Origin: Dehalococcoidia bacterium
GTDB taxonomy: Bacteria > Chloroflexota > Dehalococcoidia > Lucifugimonadales > UBA3495
Direction of reading: 5' to 3'
Length of the DNA stretch: 64,000 nt
Assembly (NCBI GenBank): GCA_022823505.1
Contig: JAJEIA010000098.1
Span: forward strand, 23,146-87,145
A program made the translations under genes and the position numbers. Shown one piece after another: positions 28,274 through 37,840 of this stretch. Under the pieces are notes generated by a model that saw only the letters and a list, made by a program, of their open reading frames with translations, made no database searches and had not been told where the DNA came from. Every line of letters starts with the position of its first letter. Positions within the stretch are counted from its first letter, which is position 1.

Positions 28274-28383
28274 GTCAGAAGCGGGATTCACGGGATTTTG
28301 TGATTTGACGGGATTGGGAGATCTCCATCGTGGAACGGCTCCAATCCTGATAACCCCTGAGTCCTGAAAATGCTGCTTCTGAC
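28274..28383. repeat. imperfect inverted-repeat element (GTCAGAAGCGGGATT family)
   Basis: GTCAGAAGC at 28274 and GCTTCTGAC at 28375-28383 bound a 110-base element whose arms of about 45 bases are imperfect reverse complements built of repeated CGGGATT/CAGGATT units. The left arm resembles the copy at 34801-34852 (21 of the first 24 bases identical). It may act as a terminator-like hairpin or as a small dispersed repeat. Confidence 0.6.
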
Positions 28384-28444
28384 AACGGTGCCTGCCGTCC
28401 TATTCATTCATGCGAAGAATTTGCTGGCGAATCGCCCCGGGTAG

Positions 28445-29743
28445 CTATCCCTCGGTTGGCTCGGGGCTGACGGGCCGCTTTGCCAGCAGGAACGCTCCCG
28501 CCGATATCGCCTGCAACACGCCAACGGCCATCAGGACGGGTACGAAGCTGCCGGTGCGGTCGAACACCCATCCTGCCGTCGCGGGGACCACGGGCCCGCT
28601 GATGCCGTAGAACAGGGTCATCACGCCCACCAGCGTCCCAAAGCTGCGTCGGCCGTAGTATTCGCCCACGGTGATCCAGGCCAGGGCGCTCACTCCTTGT
28701 CCGGTGGCCGAGGAAACGATCAGGAACCAGGCCACCGCATCGCCGTCCAGCACCAGGGCGGCGACGGAGCAAAGGCCGACCAGGGCCATCGCGCCGCTCA
28801 GCAGCCAGCGAGGCGACGCCCATGTGGCGGCCAGACCCATGCCGAAACGGGCCGGGATGGTGGCGAAATAGGTGATCGACAGGTAGATCGATGTGCGGGC
28901 CGGCGCCACCCCTTTCCAGATCAGGATGGGAATCTGGTTGATCACCAGGACGTCGGACGGAATTGTGCGCAGCGCGGCGCCCACCGTCAGCGCCCAGAAT
29001 GAAAGCGTAACCAGCGCCTGGGTAGCTGAGTAGTCCAGTCGTTGCGAGCCGGCGGTTCCGGCGAGTCTCGATCCTCTCCGGGCCGGGTTGGCGTCGATCT
29101 CGCCCGCGCCGTAGGGCTGCAGCCCCAGGTCCTCGGGCCGACTGCGGATGATCGCCGCGGCCGGTAGGGTCAGGGCGCACACCAGGATGCCGGCAACTAT
29201 CGCCGTGGGCCTCCAGCCGAACTGCTCCGCGGCGGCGCTCAGCGCCGGCAGGATGGCCGCCGCTCCGCCCATGACGGCGGTATTGATAACCGCCAACGCA
29301 AAGGCCTTGCGCCGCTCGAACCACTGGTTGACCACCGTCATCAGGTTCGGGAAGATTCCGAGACCCCGGCCCACCGAAGCGGTCACCGAGTAGACCGCGA
29401 CGATGCCCCAGAACGAGTCGACGAAACCCAGTGCGGCGAACCCCAAACCCGCGAGCAGACCCCCGGCCAGGATCAATCGCCGTGCGCCGTAGCGGTCGGC
29501 CAGCCACCCGGCCGCCAGCGACGTGACGTCGCCCACTCCCCATGCCGCTCCGACGACGAAGGCCGACTGGCCGGAGGTCAATCCCAGCTCATCCCGAACG
29601 AGAACCGAGAACGCCAGATAGCCCGGGATCACCACCCCGAAAGCGAAGAACCCCAGGACAACGGACGCGGAGAGTACCCACCACCCGTAGAAGATCCCGC
29701 CCGGTTCACCGGCGGAGTACAGGCGGTCCGTCAGCCCGCGCAC
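28445..29743 (-). CDS. major facilitator superfamily transporter
   Basis: A 432-residue integral membrane protein with about 12 hydrophobic helices and a long middle loop near residues 205-235. GWLADRYGARRLIL between helices 2 and 3 is the MFS signature (G-x-L-a-D-r-x-G-x-r). It resembles the oxalate/formate or monocarboxylate-type antiporter branch in which YGWWVL opens the protein. The start is a GTG at 29741-29743. It lies downstream of the cupin gene by 106 bases on the same strand. Substrate unknown; possibly an organic acid linked to the nearby oxygenases. Confidence 0.87.
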   Translation of the reverse strand: MRGLTDRLYSAGEPGGIFYGWWVLSASVVLGFFAFGVVIPGYLAFSVLVRDELGLTSGQSAFVVGAAWGVGDVTSLAAGWLADRYGARRLILAGGLLAGLGFAALGFVDSFWGIVAVYSVTASVGRGLGIFPNLMTVVNQWFERRKAFALAVINTAVMGGAAAILPALSAAAEQFGWRPTAIVAGILVCALTLPAAAIIRSRPEDLGLQPYGAGEIDANPARRGSRLAGTAGSQRLDYSATQALVTLSFWALTVGAALRTIPSDVLVINQIPILIWKGVAPARTSIYLSITYFATIPARFGMGLAATWASPRWLLSGAMALVGLCSVAALVLDGDAVAWFLIVSSATGQGVSALAWITVGEYYGRRSFGTLVGVMTLFYGISGPVVPATAGWVFDRTGSFVPVLMAVGVLQAISAGAFLLAKRPVSPEPTEG

Positions 29744-29849
29744 GGGGCTATTCCGACATCACGGCGGCGATGCCCCGACGGTTGTCAGCCCCGGCGGAGC
29801 GCAGGACACCATTGCCTCAACTACTCTGGACGGATGCGGGGCCGGCCGC

Positions 29850-30218
29850 CTAATCCACCAGGGGAATAACCAGGTAGACCCTTTCCTCGCCTCCGACCAC
29901 GCGGGTGGTGTGCCCCGCGCCCGTGAGGTCCTCGGCCAGCAGGACGTCTCCGGGTCCGACCCGATGCGTGGTGCCGTCGCTCAGCCCGATCTCGGCCTGG
30001 CCGGCGAGGGTCACGGTGTACTGCCTCCGTGGGGCGCAGTGGAAATCCAGGAAGTAGTCGGGGGGCGAGATGCGGATGGTCAGGCCGCTGGTTGCCTGCA
30101 TGGGGGTGCCCCGACCGTATGCTCCCTCGGTGTCCAGGAAATCCTCGAAGGGCGGCTCGTAATGCTCGAGACGGGACTGGCCGTCGGGACCGGTGAAAAC
30201 GCGCACGAACTGAGGCAT
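29850..30218 (-). CDS. cupin-domain protein
   Basis: A 122-residue single-domain beta-barrel. DYFLDFHCAPRRQYTVTLAGQ is the first cupin motif (G-x5-H-x-H-x3-4-E-x6-G in degenerate form; one His retained) and GPGDVLLAEDLTGAGHTT the second, with a His. Similar small cupins bind a metal and small acids, acting as isomerases or sensors. It precedes the MFS gene on the same strand. Confidence 0.75.
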   Translation of the reverse strand: MPQFVRVFTGPDGQSRLEHYEPPFEDFLDTEGAYGRGTPMQATSGLTIRISPPDYFLDFHCAPRRQYTVTLAGQAEIGLSDGTTHRVGPGDVLLAEDLTGAGHTTRVVGGEERVYLVIPLVD

Positions 30219-30263
30219 GAGACAACTCCTGGATGATGCGGATTGACGCCGATTATACCGGGC

Positions 30264-30596
30264 CTACTCGCCGGGGCGGTCGTCCGTGGTTCCTCGCTGT
30301 GTCACCCACGAGACGTTGTCGGCTTCACCTCCGCTGCCCTGGGACCGGCGCAGGGATTCCACCGTCCGGTTTATCAACACGGCGCCGAAAAGCCCGGCCG
30401 CGGCTCCCAACGGAAAAGCCAGCAGCCCACCGGTCACGCACAGCACGACCAACACGTGGGGCTCGACGATGGCCCGGTCGTTCAATTCGGCGATCCTGGC
30501 GAAGCGCGCGGCGATGGCCCAGGCGACGTAGCCGCCGGCCGCGCTGCCGATTACGGCCGCGCTGATGATGTAAAACAGCTTGGTGGGAGTGAACAT
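30264..30596 (-). CDS. small membrane protein of unknown function
   Basis: A 110-residue protein with hydrophobic helices at about residues 8-31 and 46-76, including a Gly/Ala-rich AAAGLFGAVLINR end, and a polar charged tail. No family recognised. It starts with ATG at 30594-30596 and no strong ribosome-binding site is visible. Confidence 0.55.
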   Translation of the reverse strand: MFTPTKLFYIISAAVIGSAAGGYVAWAIAARFARIAELNDRAIVEPHVLVVLCVTGGLLAFPLGAAAGLFGAVLINRTVESLRRSQGSGGEADNVSWVTQRGTTDDRPGE

Positions 30597-30709
30597 GATC
30601 GTTTTCCGGCCGCCTTCATGTTGTCTCGGCGTCAGAAGCTTGCGGTAGCCATGCTAGCACAATTGTTGTTGGAATTCGCTCACGGTTTGGAAGATTTCGT
30701 AATCGTAAC

Positions 30710-30738
30710 TTGACAACAAGGCGGCATCCTCGTTTAAT
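30710..30738 (+). promoter_or_regulatory. consensus sigma-70-type promoter of the peptide transporter
   Basis: TTGACA (30710-30715), 17-base spacer, TTTAAT (30733-30738), about 80 bases before the binding-protein ATG. It is the closest match to consensus in this part of the window and suggests strong expression. Confidence 0.75.
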
Positions 30739-30819
30739 CGTCCGGCATCCGTAAAGCGGCGGCACGACGGCAGGACGTGCTGTCTGCCCGTTCAGCAAAT
30801 CAGGAGGGTACACCAAACA

Positions 30820-32625
30820 ATGGGATTGAGACGATATTTTAACCTGCGGCTGCTGTCCGCGTTGGGCCTGGGAGCAGGCCTGATCGCCGCCGTCGCCTGC
30901 GGCGGCGCGTCCGAGGCCCCGGCCGCTCCGGCCGCCGCTCCCACTGCCGCGCCAGCGAGCTCCGAGTCAGCGGCGCCCACCGCCATGCCGGAAGCCACCG
31001 CGGCAATGATGGCCGAGGAAGCCGGCGGCCACGTCACTCTGCTGGTCACCAACATCGGCAACGGCAAATTCGATCCGTTGCTGACCGAGGGTGAAGACCT
31101 CAAGTTCCAGCGGATCTTCCAGGTCGCTCTGGTGGGCGGCAAGGGCGGCAGTGAACTGACTCCGGCCGTGGCCAAGGACTGGTCGGTCAGTGAGGACGGC
31201 AAGGTCTGGACCTTCGGTGTCAACGAAGGGTTCATCACCGCCCACGACGGCAACGTGATCACCCGCGACGACGTGTATTTCAATTTGAACAGCCGGGTGG
31301 GCGCAGAAGCCTTCCAACTGCTGGACGCCGGATACTATGAACCCCGCGACGTGGCGCTGGCCAATTTGATCGAGGGTGTCTCCAAGGGGCCGGCGGACGA
31401 CCAGGTGCAGGTCACCTTCAAGACCGTGCGCCTGGACTTTGCCTTCAACTGGTCGGAAAACTCCCAGGGCGCCAGCCCCATGATCGTGCCGGAAGCCACC
31501 ATGCGCGACCGCGCCGGGGCGACTGGATTCGAGGGCTATGAAGCTGACCCCATCGGCATCGGCGCCATGAAAGTGACGGACTTCGTGCTGGAGCAGAAGT
31601 ACTCTTTCGAGAAGTTCGATGATTTCTTCTGGACTCCCGAGAATGGGTACGACGAGGACCGCCGCGTCACGTTCGATACGTTGACCATTGAGGTGGTTCC
31701 GGAGCCGCCGGGGCGCCTGGCAGCGTTGCGCAACGGTCAGGCCCAGCTCATCGAGTCCAATATCAACATGATCCCCGACCTCCAGAGCATCGACGGCGCA
31801 TCCATCGCGTGGCAGAAGGAGTCGTCCTACAACTGGGTGGTGTACGTGGACTGCTGGGTCGAAGAGCTGTGGTGCTTCCCCGTTGAGGCGCGGCAGGCCG
31901 CCGAGCACGCCATCGACAAGGATGCCATCGTCAACGGCCTCTACTCGCCTGAGTCCGTAAACGCCGACAGCTGGGCCCACGTGACCCCGAACTCCCTGGG
32001 TTGGAGCGAAGACCTGCGGCCGCGCGCCTACGACGTCGACAAGGCCAAGGAACTCCTCAAGTCCATCGGCTACGGCGGAGCCGACGGTGGCGACGGCACT
32101 GATGCCAACGGCGAGCAGATTTCCTTTACCATCTACACCTGGGAAGCCGGCGACCTGCCGCTGCTGCCCGACCTGGCCCAGCTCTACAAGGACTTCTGGA
32201 GCGAACTGGGTTGGGACGTCGATGTCACGGTTGGCGACGCCGCGGCCACTCGCCAGGCGTGGAACAACCGCGAGTACCCCGGAGACGTGCTGGTGCGCAC
32301 CAACGAGGCCCGGTTCGACGGCACCTCCATCACCCAGGGCGGGTTTCTCAACCCCGACATCGCCTGGCGCGCAGTGGACAATTGGGAGAATGAGCCCTGG
32401 GCCAGCACCACCACCCCGGTCGTGCAAAAGGGTCTCTCCGACCTGAACGCCGACACCCGCAGCGCCTCGTATGCCGAGATGTACGCCTACCTGAAGGACC
32501 AAACCTACTGGGGCGACGGGTTCAACACCAACGTTCCGTGGGGCCTGGGCGCCGACGTGGCATCCTACGAGCCCTGGAGCCTGGTTCCCTACGTGACCGC
32601 CATCTGGACGGTGAAGCTGAAGTAA
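30820..32625 (+). CDS. peptide/oligopeptide ABC transporter substrate-binding lipoprotein
   Basis: A 601-residue family-5 solute-binding protein. The signal peptide ends in an Ala-rich lipobox with Cys27, followed by a Pro/Ala/Thr/Ser linker to about residue 65, a style common in Chloroflexota lipoproteins. VAKDWSVSEDGKVWTFGVNEGFITAHDGNVITRDDVYFNL corresponds to the SBP_bac_5 core. AGGAGG at 30802-30807 is 12 bases before the ATG. Permease genes follow at 32722 and 33711, separated from this gene by a hairpin terminator, which should raise binding-protein expression relative to permeases. Confidence 0.93.
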   Translation: MGLRRYFNLRLLSALGLGAGLIAAVACGGASEAPAAPAAAPTAAPASSESAAPTAMPEATAAMMAEEAGGHVTLLVTNIGNGKFDPLLTEGEDLKFQRIFQVALVGGKGGSELTPAVAKDWSVSEDGKVWTFGVNEGFITAHDGNVITRDDVYFNLNSRVGAEAFQLLDAGYYEPRDVALANLIEGVSKGPADDQVQVTFKTVRLDFAFNWSENSQGASPMIVPEATMRDRAGATGFEGYEADPIGIGAMKVTDFVLEQKYSFEKFDDFFWTPENGYDEDRRVTFDTLTIEVVPEPPGRLAALRNGQAQLIESNINMIPDLQSIDGASIAWQKESSYNWVVYVDCWVEELWCFPVEARQAAEHAIDKDAIVNGLYSPESVNADSWAHVTPNSLGWSEDLRPRAYDVDKAKELLKSIGYGGADGGDGTDANGEQISFTIYTWEAGDLPLLPDLAQLYKDFWSELGWDVDVTVGDAAATRQAWNNREYPGDVLVRTNEARFDGTSITQGGFLNPDIAWRAVDNWENEPWASTTTPVVQKGLSDLNADTRSASYAEMYAYLKDQTYWGDGFNTNVPWGLGADVASYEPWSLVPYVTAIWTVKLK

Positions 32626-32647
32626 GCGAGCCGGAACGGATACGGAC

Positions 32648-32681
32648 GACCGGCGTCGCCCACAATCGGACGGCGCCGGTC
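32648..32681 (+). terminator. hairpin attenuating read-through into the permease genes
   Basis: GACCGGCG (32648-32655) pairs with CGCCGGTC (32674-32681), with additional partial pairing inside, followed by a pyrimidine tail TTCCCCC. It lies just after the binding-protein gene. Confidence 0.6.
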
Positions 32682-32721
32682 TTCCCCCTAACTGAATCTT
32701 CGTTGATAGCTTAGTAAGATT

Positions 32722-33687
32722 ATGACTGCATATATCCTGCGCCGCATCGGAGAAGGGGTGGTCACCCTGATCGCCCTGAGTTTCGTGGTTTTCGGCAGCG
32801 TTCACCTGACCGGCGACCCGGCGCGGTTCCTGTTGCCCATTTCTGCGGAACACGACGAATCGGTTTACGAGGCGCAGAAAGCCGCCTACGGGTTGGACAA
32901 ACCATTCATCGTCCAGTATTGGAATTTCCTGATCAAGGCGGTCCGGCTGGACTTTGGCAACTCCTTCACCGCCCGGAGACCTGTCAAGGAGATCTTGCTG
33001 GAACGGATCCCGGCCACGGTGCATCTGGCGGTAACGGCCACTGTCCTGGCCATAGGCGTCGGGGTACCGCTCGGGATCATATCGGCGGTGAAACGGGATA
33101 CCATACTGGACCGCGTGTGCAAGGCTTTCGCGATTTTCGGCATGGCGGCGCCCCAGTTCTGGGTGGCCATCATGCTCATCATTGTGTTCGCGGGATACTG
33201 GGGGTGGCTGCCGGCTTTCGGCAGAGGAGATATGACCGGGTGGTTCCCATCATGGTCGCAAATCCCAAACATGCTGGCCCACCTGATCCTGCCCGCCTTC
33301 GTGCTGGCGCTGGCCATCATCGCCGCCATCATGCGCCTGGCCCGATCGGCGATGTTGGAAGTGCTGGATAGCGACTACGTGATGTTTGCCCAGGTGAAGG
33401 GCATGAACGACCGGGTGGTCATCTGGAAACACGCCGCCCGCAACGCGCTCATACCGGTAATCACCTTCGGCGGGATCAGCCTCGCCGGATTGCTCAACGG
33501 GTCGGTAGTCGTCGAGGTGGTTTTTGCCTGGCCGGGCGTCGGCCTGATGCTGCTGGAGGGCGTGCTCTCCAATAACTTCCCGCAGGTGGAAGGGGCCATC
33601 ATGGTCTCGGGCGCGGCCTACATCCTGACCGCGCTGGTCGTTGATATTCTCTATGGTTACGCCGACCCTCGGGTTCGGATGAACTAG
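32722..33687 (+). CDS. ABC transporter permease, DppB/OppB type
   Basis: A 321-residue inner-membrane subunit. The N-terminus MTAYILRRIGEGVVTLIALS is the classic first helix of this family, followed by the conserved GDPARFLLPI stretch. Six hydrophobic helices are visible, with the EAA-like loop around KGMNDRVVIWKHAARNALIPVI. It lacks a Shine-Dalgarno sequence. The next permease starts 23 bases later. Confidence 0.92.
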   Translation: MTAYILRRIGEGVVTLIALSFVVFGSVHLTGDPARFLLPISAEHDESVYEAQKAAYGLDKPFIVQYWNFLIKAVRLDFGNSFTARRPVKEILLERIPATVHLAVTATVLAIGVGVPLGIISAVKRDTILDRVCKAFAIFGMAAPQFWVAIMLIIVFAGYWGWLPAFGRGDMTGWFPSWSQIPNMLAHLILPAFVLALAIIAAIMRLARSAMLEVLDSDYVMFAQVKGMNDRVVIWKHAARNALIPVITFGGISLAGLLNGSVVVEVVFAWPGVGLMLLEGVLSNNFPQVEGAIMVSGAAYILTALVVDILYGYADPRVRMN

Positions 33688-33710
33688 CATTTCCCAACGG
33701 GAGGGCAAGC

Positions 33711-34595
33711 TTGGCTGCAGAAAATCCGGCGCTAGTTCTTGACCAGCGCGCTCCCGTGTCCCTGGCGCAGCGTATCAAGGATGCGCGGCTGCCCTGGATA
33801 CCCATCGCGATCCTGCTGATCATTGTATTCTGCGCGGCGTTCGCCAACCTGGTTGCCCCCCACGATCCGCGCTCCAACGACGTGCGCAACAAGCTGCAGC
33901 CGCCGTTCGCCAGTTCCGAGCATATCCTGGGCACCGACCGGCTGGGCAAGGACATGCTCAGTCGCCTGATCTACGGCGCCCGCACCATGCTTCAGGTGAC
34001 CGCCCCATCAATGGTCGTGGCCATCCTTGCCGGCACCGTCGTCGGGCTGGTGTCCGGCTACTCCGGCCGGTGGGCCGACTCTGTGCTGATGCGCATCACC
34101 GACGCGGTATTGGGCTTCCCGTCAATCCTGGTGGCGCTGTTGATCGTCACCTATCTGGGCACCGGCGTATGGAATGTGATGATCGCCATCGCGGCCACCC
34201 AGTGGGCGCGGTTCGCGAGAATGATTCGGGGTGAAGTTCTCGCCATACGCGACCGGGACTTCGTGGTACTGGCCCAGATCTACGGCGTGTCGCCCGGCAT
34301 GATCGTTTGGCGCCACCTGTTCCCCAACGTCATCAACACCCTCATGGTACTGACCAGCGTCAGCATCGGCCAGGTCATCCTGCTGGAAGCCTCGTTGAGC
34401 TTCCTGGGCCTGGGCCTCGCCCCTGGTGATCCGGCCTGGGGCATCCTGGTTGCGGAGGGCCGCGAGTTCCTGACCCAGGCGTGGTGGATCGCGCTGTTCC
34501 CCGGATTGGTGATCACGGTCGTCGTAATGGCGTTCAACTTCTTCGGCGACTGGCTGCGGGACTACCTCGACCCCAGGCTGCGACGCGCCGGCTGA
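33711..34595 (+). CDS. ABC transporter permease, DppC/OppC type
   Basis: A 294-residue second permease. LGTDRLGKDMLSRLIYGART is the diagnostic OppC-type segment after helix 1, and the EAA loop reads IYGVSPGMIVWRHLFPNVINTL. LSFLGLGLAPGDPAWGILVAEG near the end is also typical. The start is TTG at 33711 after a GGGAGGGC site. No ATP-binding subunits (DppD/DppF) follow; valS is next, so the ATPases are supplied from elsewhere. Confidence 0.92.
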   Translation: MAAENPALVLDQRAPVSLAQRIKDARLPWIPIAILLIIVFCAAFANLVAPHDPRSNDVRNKLQPPFASSEHILGTDRLGKDMLSRLIYGARTMLQVTAPSMVVAILAGTVVGLVSGYSGRWADSVLMRITDAVLGFPSILVALLIVTYLGTGVWNVMIAIAATQWARFARMIRGEVLAIRDRDFVVLAQIYGVSPGMIVWRHLFPNVINTLMVLTSVSIGQVILLEASLSFLGLGLAPGDPAWGILVAEGREFLTQAWWIALFPGLVITVVVMAFNFFGDWLRDYLDPRLRRAG

Positions 34596-34800
34596 TCGGT
34601 CTACCCATGGGCGGGCGCCGTGGTCAACTACGCCTGTCCACCCTTTTGGCGCACCCGCCGGTCTCTGGCACGGGCGACTCCGGCTGCCGCCCGGTCGACA
34701 CCGAAGCGCGGCTGCCCGTGCAGCAGAGCCGCAAACGAGGTTCAGGCCTTGTGCAAGAGTATTGTCGGAAACAGGATCGCCAGTACTAACGCATTTTCCG

Positions 34801-34852
34801 GATTTCATGAACATCCTGAAAATCTTACAATCCGGTAAATCCCGCTTATGAC
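34801..34852 (-). repeat. second copy of the GTCAGAAGCGGGATT-family repeat
   Basis: Read on the minus strand from 34852, it begins GTCATAAGCGGGATTTACC and continues with further GGATT/GGAT units. It matches the element at 28274 in 21 of the first 24 bases. No ORF. Confidence 0.55.
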
Positions 34853-34901
34853 CGTTTCCGCCGGGATTGGCTTTGCGCAAACCATGGAACGCGGCCCCGT
34901 G

Positions 34902-34931
34902 TGGACAATCCCGTTTGGCCGGTGCTACCAT
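34902..34931 (+). promoter_or_regulatory. possible valS promoter
   Basis: TGGACA (34902-34907), 18-base spacer, TACCAT (34926-34931) with TGC before the -10, about 87 bases upstream of the ATG. Confidence 0.4.
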
Positions 34932-35017
34932 TTTTTCGAATTATCGCCAAAAACGGACCTGTCGCCGGACGAGGTCGGACAAGCGACCCAACTGGCGCTG
35001 ACTTATGGGACGGTACG

Positions 35018-37735
35018 ATGACTGCCTCTGCTTCCGCCATGCCCCGTGCCTACGACGCTGCCTCTGTCGAACAGCGTATTTACCAGACCTGGTGGGACGC
35101 TGGACACTTCGTACCGCGCATTGACCCTGACCGCGAACCATTTTGCGTGGTCATGCCCCCGCCCAACGTGACGGGGGAACTGCACCTGGGCCACGCCCTC
35201 ACCGCCAGCCTCCAGGACTCCCTGGCCCGCTGGCACCGGATGTGCGGCGATCCGACCTTATGGTTGCCCGGCAAGGACCATGCCGGGATCGCGACTCAGT
35301 GGGTGGTCGAACGCGCCCTGGCTGCCGAAGGCACCAGCCGGCACGACCTGGGCCGCCAGAAGTTTGAGGAACGCGTCTGGGAGTGGGTCCGCATGTACGG
35401 GAACACTATCGACGAGCAGCATCGCCGCCTGGGCGCTTCCTGCGATTGGTCCCGGCTCCGTTTCACGCTGGATCCAGGTCCGGTCCACGCCGTTCGGACC
35501 ACCTTCGTGAACCTGTTCAATAAGGGCCTGATCTACCGTCACGAGCGGATCATCAACTGGTGCCCGCGCTGCGCCACTGCCCTTTCCGATCTCGAGGTCG
35601 ATTACGAGGAGCAGGACGGCAAGCTCTACCGCATTCGCTACCCGTCCGCCGACAATCCCGCGGACGGGATCACCGTGGCCACCACGCGACCCGAGTCGAT
35701 GCTGGGTGACACCGGCGTCGCGGTTCACCCCGACGACGAACGTTACAGCGACAAGGTTGGCGGCATGGTCACGCTGCCCATCGTGGGCCGCCAGATCCCG
35801 GTGGTGGGCGACACCGCCATTGAGATGGAGTTCGGGACCGGCGCGCTGAAGGTTACCCCCGGCCACGACATTGTCGACTTCGAAATCGGCGAACGACATA
35901 ACCTGCCCATAGTCACCATAATCGGGTTCGACGGTTGCATGACCGACGAGGCCGGCCCGAAATACGCCGGAATGGAACGCTTCGCCGCCCGGACGGCCGT
36001 GGTCGCCGAGCTCGAAGCCATCGGGGTGCTGGAGGGGGTGGAAGACTACCACCACTCGGTGGGCCACTGCCAGCGCTGCAATGAGGTGGTCGAACCCCTC
36101 ATCAGCCTGCAATGGTTCCTGAATGTGGGCAAGCACAACGAGCCGGGCACCATCGCCGGCAACGCCTACCGCGCCGTGGTCAACCGGGACGTCGAAATCG
36201 TGCCGGACCGGTTCTCTCGGGTGTATCTGAACTGGCTGGAGAACATCAGGGACTGGTGTATCAGCCGGCAGCTCTGGTGGGGACATCGGATTCCGGTCTG
36301 GTACTGCGGTGCGTGTGGTGATCAGTCCGCGCACGTCGACGACCCGACGGCGTGTCCCAAGTGCGGCAGCGCCAACATCGAACAGGAAAGCGACGTCCTG
36401 GACACCTGGTTCAGCAGCGGGCTCTGGCCCCATTCGACCCTGGGATGGCCGGATGCTGAGTCGGCGGACCTGCAATACTTCTACCCCAACTCCGTGCTGG
36501 AAACGGGGTACGACATCCTGTTCTTCTGGGTCGCCCGTATGATCATGCTGGGCATCGAAAATACGGGCGACGTCCCGTTCCGTTCGGTGTACCTTCACGG
36601 CATGGTCCTTGACGCCGAGGGCCAGAAGATGAGCAAGACCCGCGGCAACACCCTGGATCCGCTGGATCTGCTGGAGCAATACGGTACCGACGCCTTGCGT
36701 TTCGCCTTGACCACGGGTACCGCGCCCGGTAACAACCTTCGGCTCAGCGATGAAAAACTGGAATCGGCCCGCAATTTCGCCAACAAGATCTGGAACGCCG
36801 CGCGCTACGTGATCAGCGTGATCGAATCCAGGTCGGGTTCGGGCGAAGACCACCCCGGCGACTGGTATCACCTGCCGGATCCGACCCACCGCGAGGACCG
36901 TTGGATCGTCAGCCGTCTGGACGATCTCACTGTAACCGTGAACCAGGCGCTGGGCGCATTTGAACTGGGCGAGGCGCAGCAGAAGATCTACGATTTTGCC
37001 TGGAACGACTTTTGCGACTGGTACATCGAGATGGCCAAGGTCAGGCTCCGCGCCGGTAATTCCGTGGACGCCACCGCCGCCGCGACCACGCTGGTTCACG
37101 TGCTGGAGCGGTTGCTTCGCCTGCTGCACCCGTTCATGCCCTTCGTCACCGAGGAGATCTGGCAGAACCTCACCGCACGGGTCGCCGCACCGGACGTCGG
37201 AATAGCCGACTCCATCATGGTGTCCTCCTATCCCCGGGTGGACGCTCCGCGCTCGGCTCCGGACGCCGAGGCTGACGTGGAAATCGTGATGCAGACGGTG
37301 CGGGCAGTGCGCAATATGCGCGCCCAATTGCGGATTCCCGCGGCCCAGAAGTTGGAGGCCGCGATTGAAACCAACGGGATGAGGGCCGTCGTAGAGGAGG
37401 AGAAGGAGGTGATCTGCGCCCTGGCCCGTGTGGAACCGTTGCGCGTGCTGGACGCAGGAGACTCGGATCCGACCTCAGGAGTCAGCCTGGTGGTCAACCC
37501 GCTGGTCGTGCGTCTGCCCCTTGAGGGGGTTGACCTGCAGGCGGAGTCCGACCGGCTGCACCGCGAGTTGGAGTCCAAGCGTCAGGACGAAACCCGCAAG
37601 GAGCAGTTGTTGGCAAATCCCAATTTCGTTTCCAAAGCCCGTGCTGAGGTGGTTGAAAACGAACGTCAACGGCTGCGCTCGCTTGCCGAGGAGCGCCAAC
37701 GCATTGAAGACATCATCGCTCAGCTCGGTGTCTGA
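35018..37735 (+). CDS. valS: valyl-tRNA synthetase
   Basis: A 905-residue class Ia synthetase that charges tRNA-Val. PPPNVTGELHLGHAL contains the HIGH motif as HLGH (56-59), and QKMSKTRGN the KMSKS motif (near 537). TTRPESMLGDTGVAVHP belongs to the editing CP1 domain. A zinc-knuckle-like insert has CGAC and CPKC pairs. The C-terminal 70 residues are a charged coiled coil (ESDRLHRELESKRQDETRKE). The ATG at 35018 is chosen because homology begins there; the frame extends to 34901 without coding signal. Confidence 0.96.
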   Translation: MTASASAMPRAYDAASVEQRIYQTWWDAGHFVPRIDPDREPFCVVMPPPNVTGELHLGHALTASLQDSLARWHRMCGDPTLWLPGKDHAGIATQWVVERALAAEGTSRHDLGRQKFEERVWEWVRMYGNTIDEQHRRLGASCDWSRLRFTLDPGPVHAVRTTFVNLFNKGLIYRHERIINWCPRCATALSDLEVDYEEQDGKLYRIRYPSADNPADGITVATTRPESMLGDTGVAVHPDDERYSDKVGGMVTLPIVGRQIPVVGDTAIEMEFGTGALKVTPGHDIVDFEIGERHNLPIVTIIGFDGCMTDEAGPKYAGMERFAARTAVVAELEAIGVLEGVEDYHHSVGHCQRCNEVVEPLISLQWFLNVGKHNEPGTIAGNAYRAVVNRDVEIVPDRFSRVYLNWLENIRDWCISRQLWWGHRIPVWYCGACGDQSAHVDDPTACPKCGSANIEQESDVLDTWFSSGLWPHSTLGWPDAESADLQYFYPNSVLETGYDILFFWVARMIMLGIENTGDVPFRSVYLHGMVLDAEGQKMSKTRGNTLDPLDLLEQYGTDALRFALTTGTAPGNNLRLSDEKLESARNFANKIWNAARYVISVIESRSGSGEDHPGDWYHLPDPTHREDRWIVSRLDDLTVTVNQALGAFELGEAQQKIYDFAWNDFCDWYIEMAKVRLRAGNSVDATAAATTLVHVLERLLRLLHPFMPFVTEEIWQNLTARVAAPDVGIADSIMVSSYPRVDAPRSAPDAEADVEIVMQTVRAVRNMRAQLRIPAAQKLEAAIETNGMRAVVEEEKEVICALARVEPLRVLDAGDSDPTSGVSLVVNPLVVRLPLEGVDLQAESDRLHRELESKRQDETRKEQLLANPNFVSKARAEVVENERQRLRSLAEERQRIEDIIAQLGV

Positions 37736-37840
37736 CCCAAGATTGCCATAATCTGCACGCGACGCTTGGAGCATCCAGAGTCTCAAACTGGCAAAATATC
37801 TTCCGTGGATATATATATCGCCCTGAGCAGGAGTCCCTCG

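Larger units (their letters stand above)
34596..35017. other. intergenic region upstream of valS
   Basis: A 422-base gap. It holds the repeat at 34801-34852 and a possible valS promoter at 34902-34931. The remainder has no recognisable gene. I looked for a T-box leader (specifier loop, GGGTGGNACCGCG) and did not find one. Confidence 0.5.

Noticed and set aside
34596..35017. T-box riboswitch upstream of valS
   Set aside because: No T-box consensus, specifier stem or following terminator was found.
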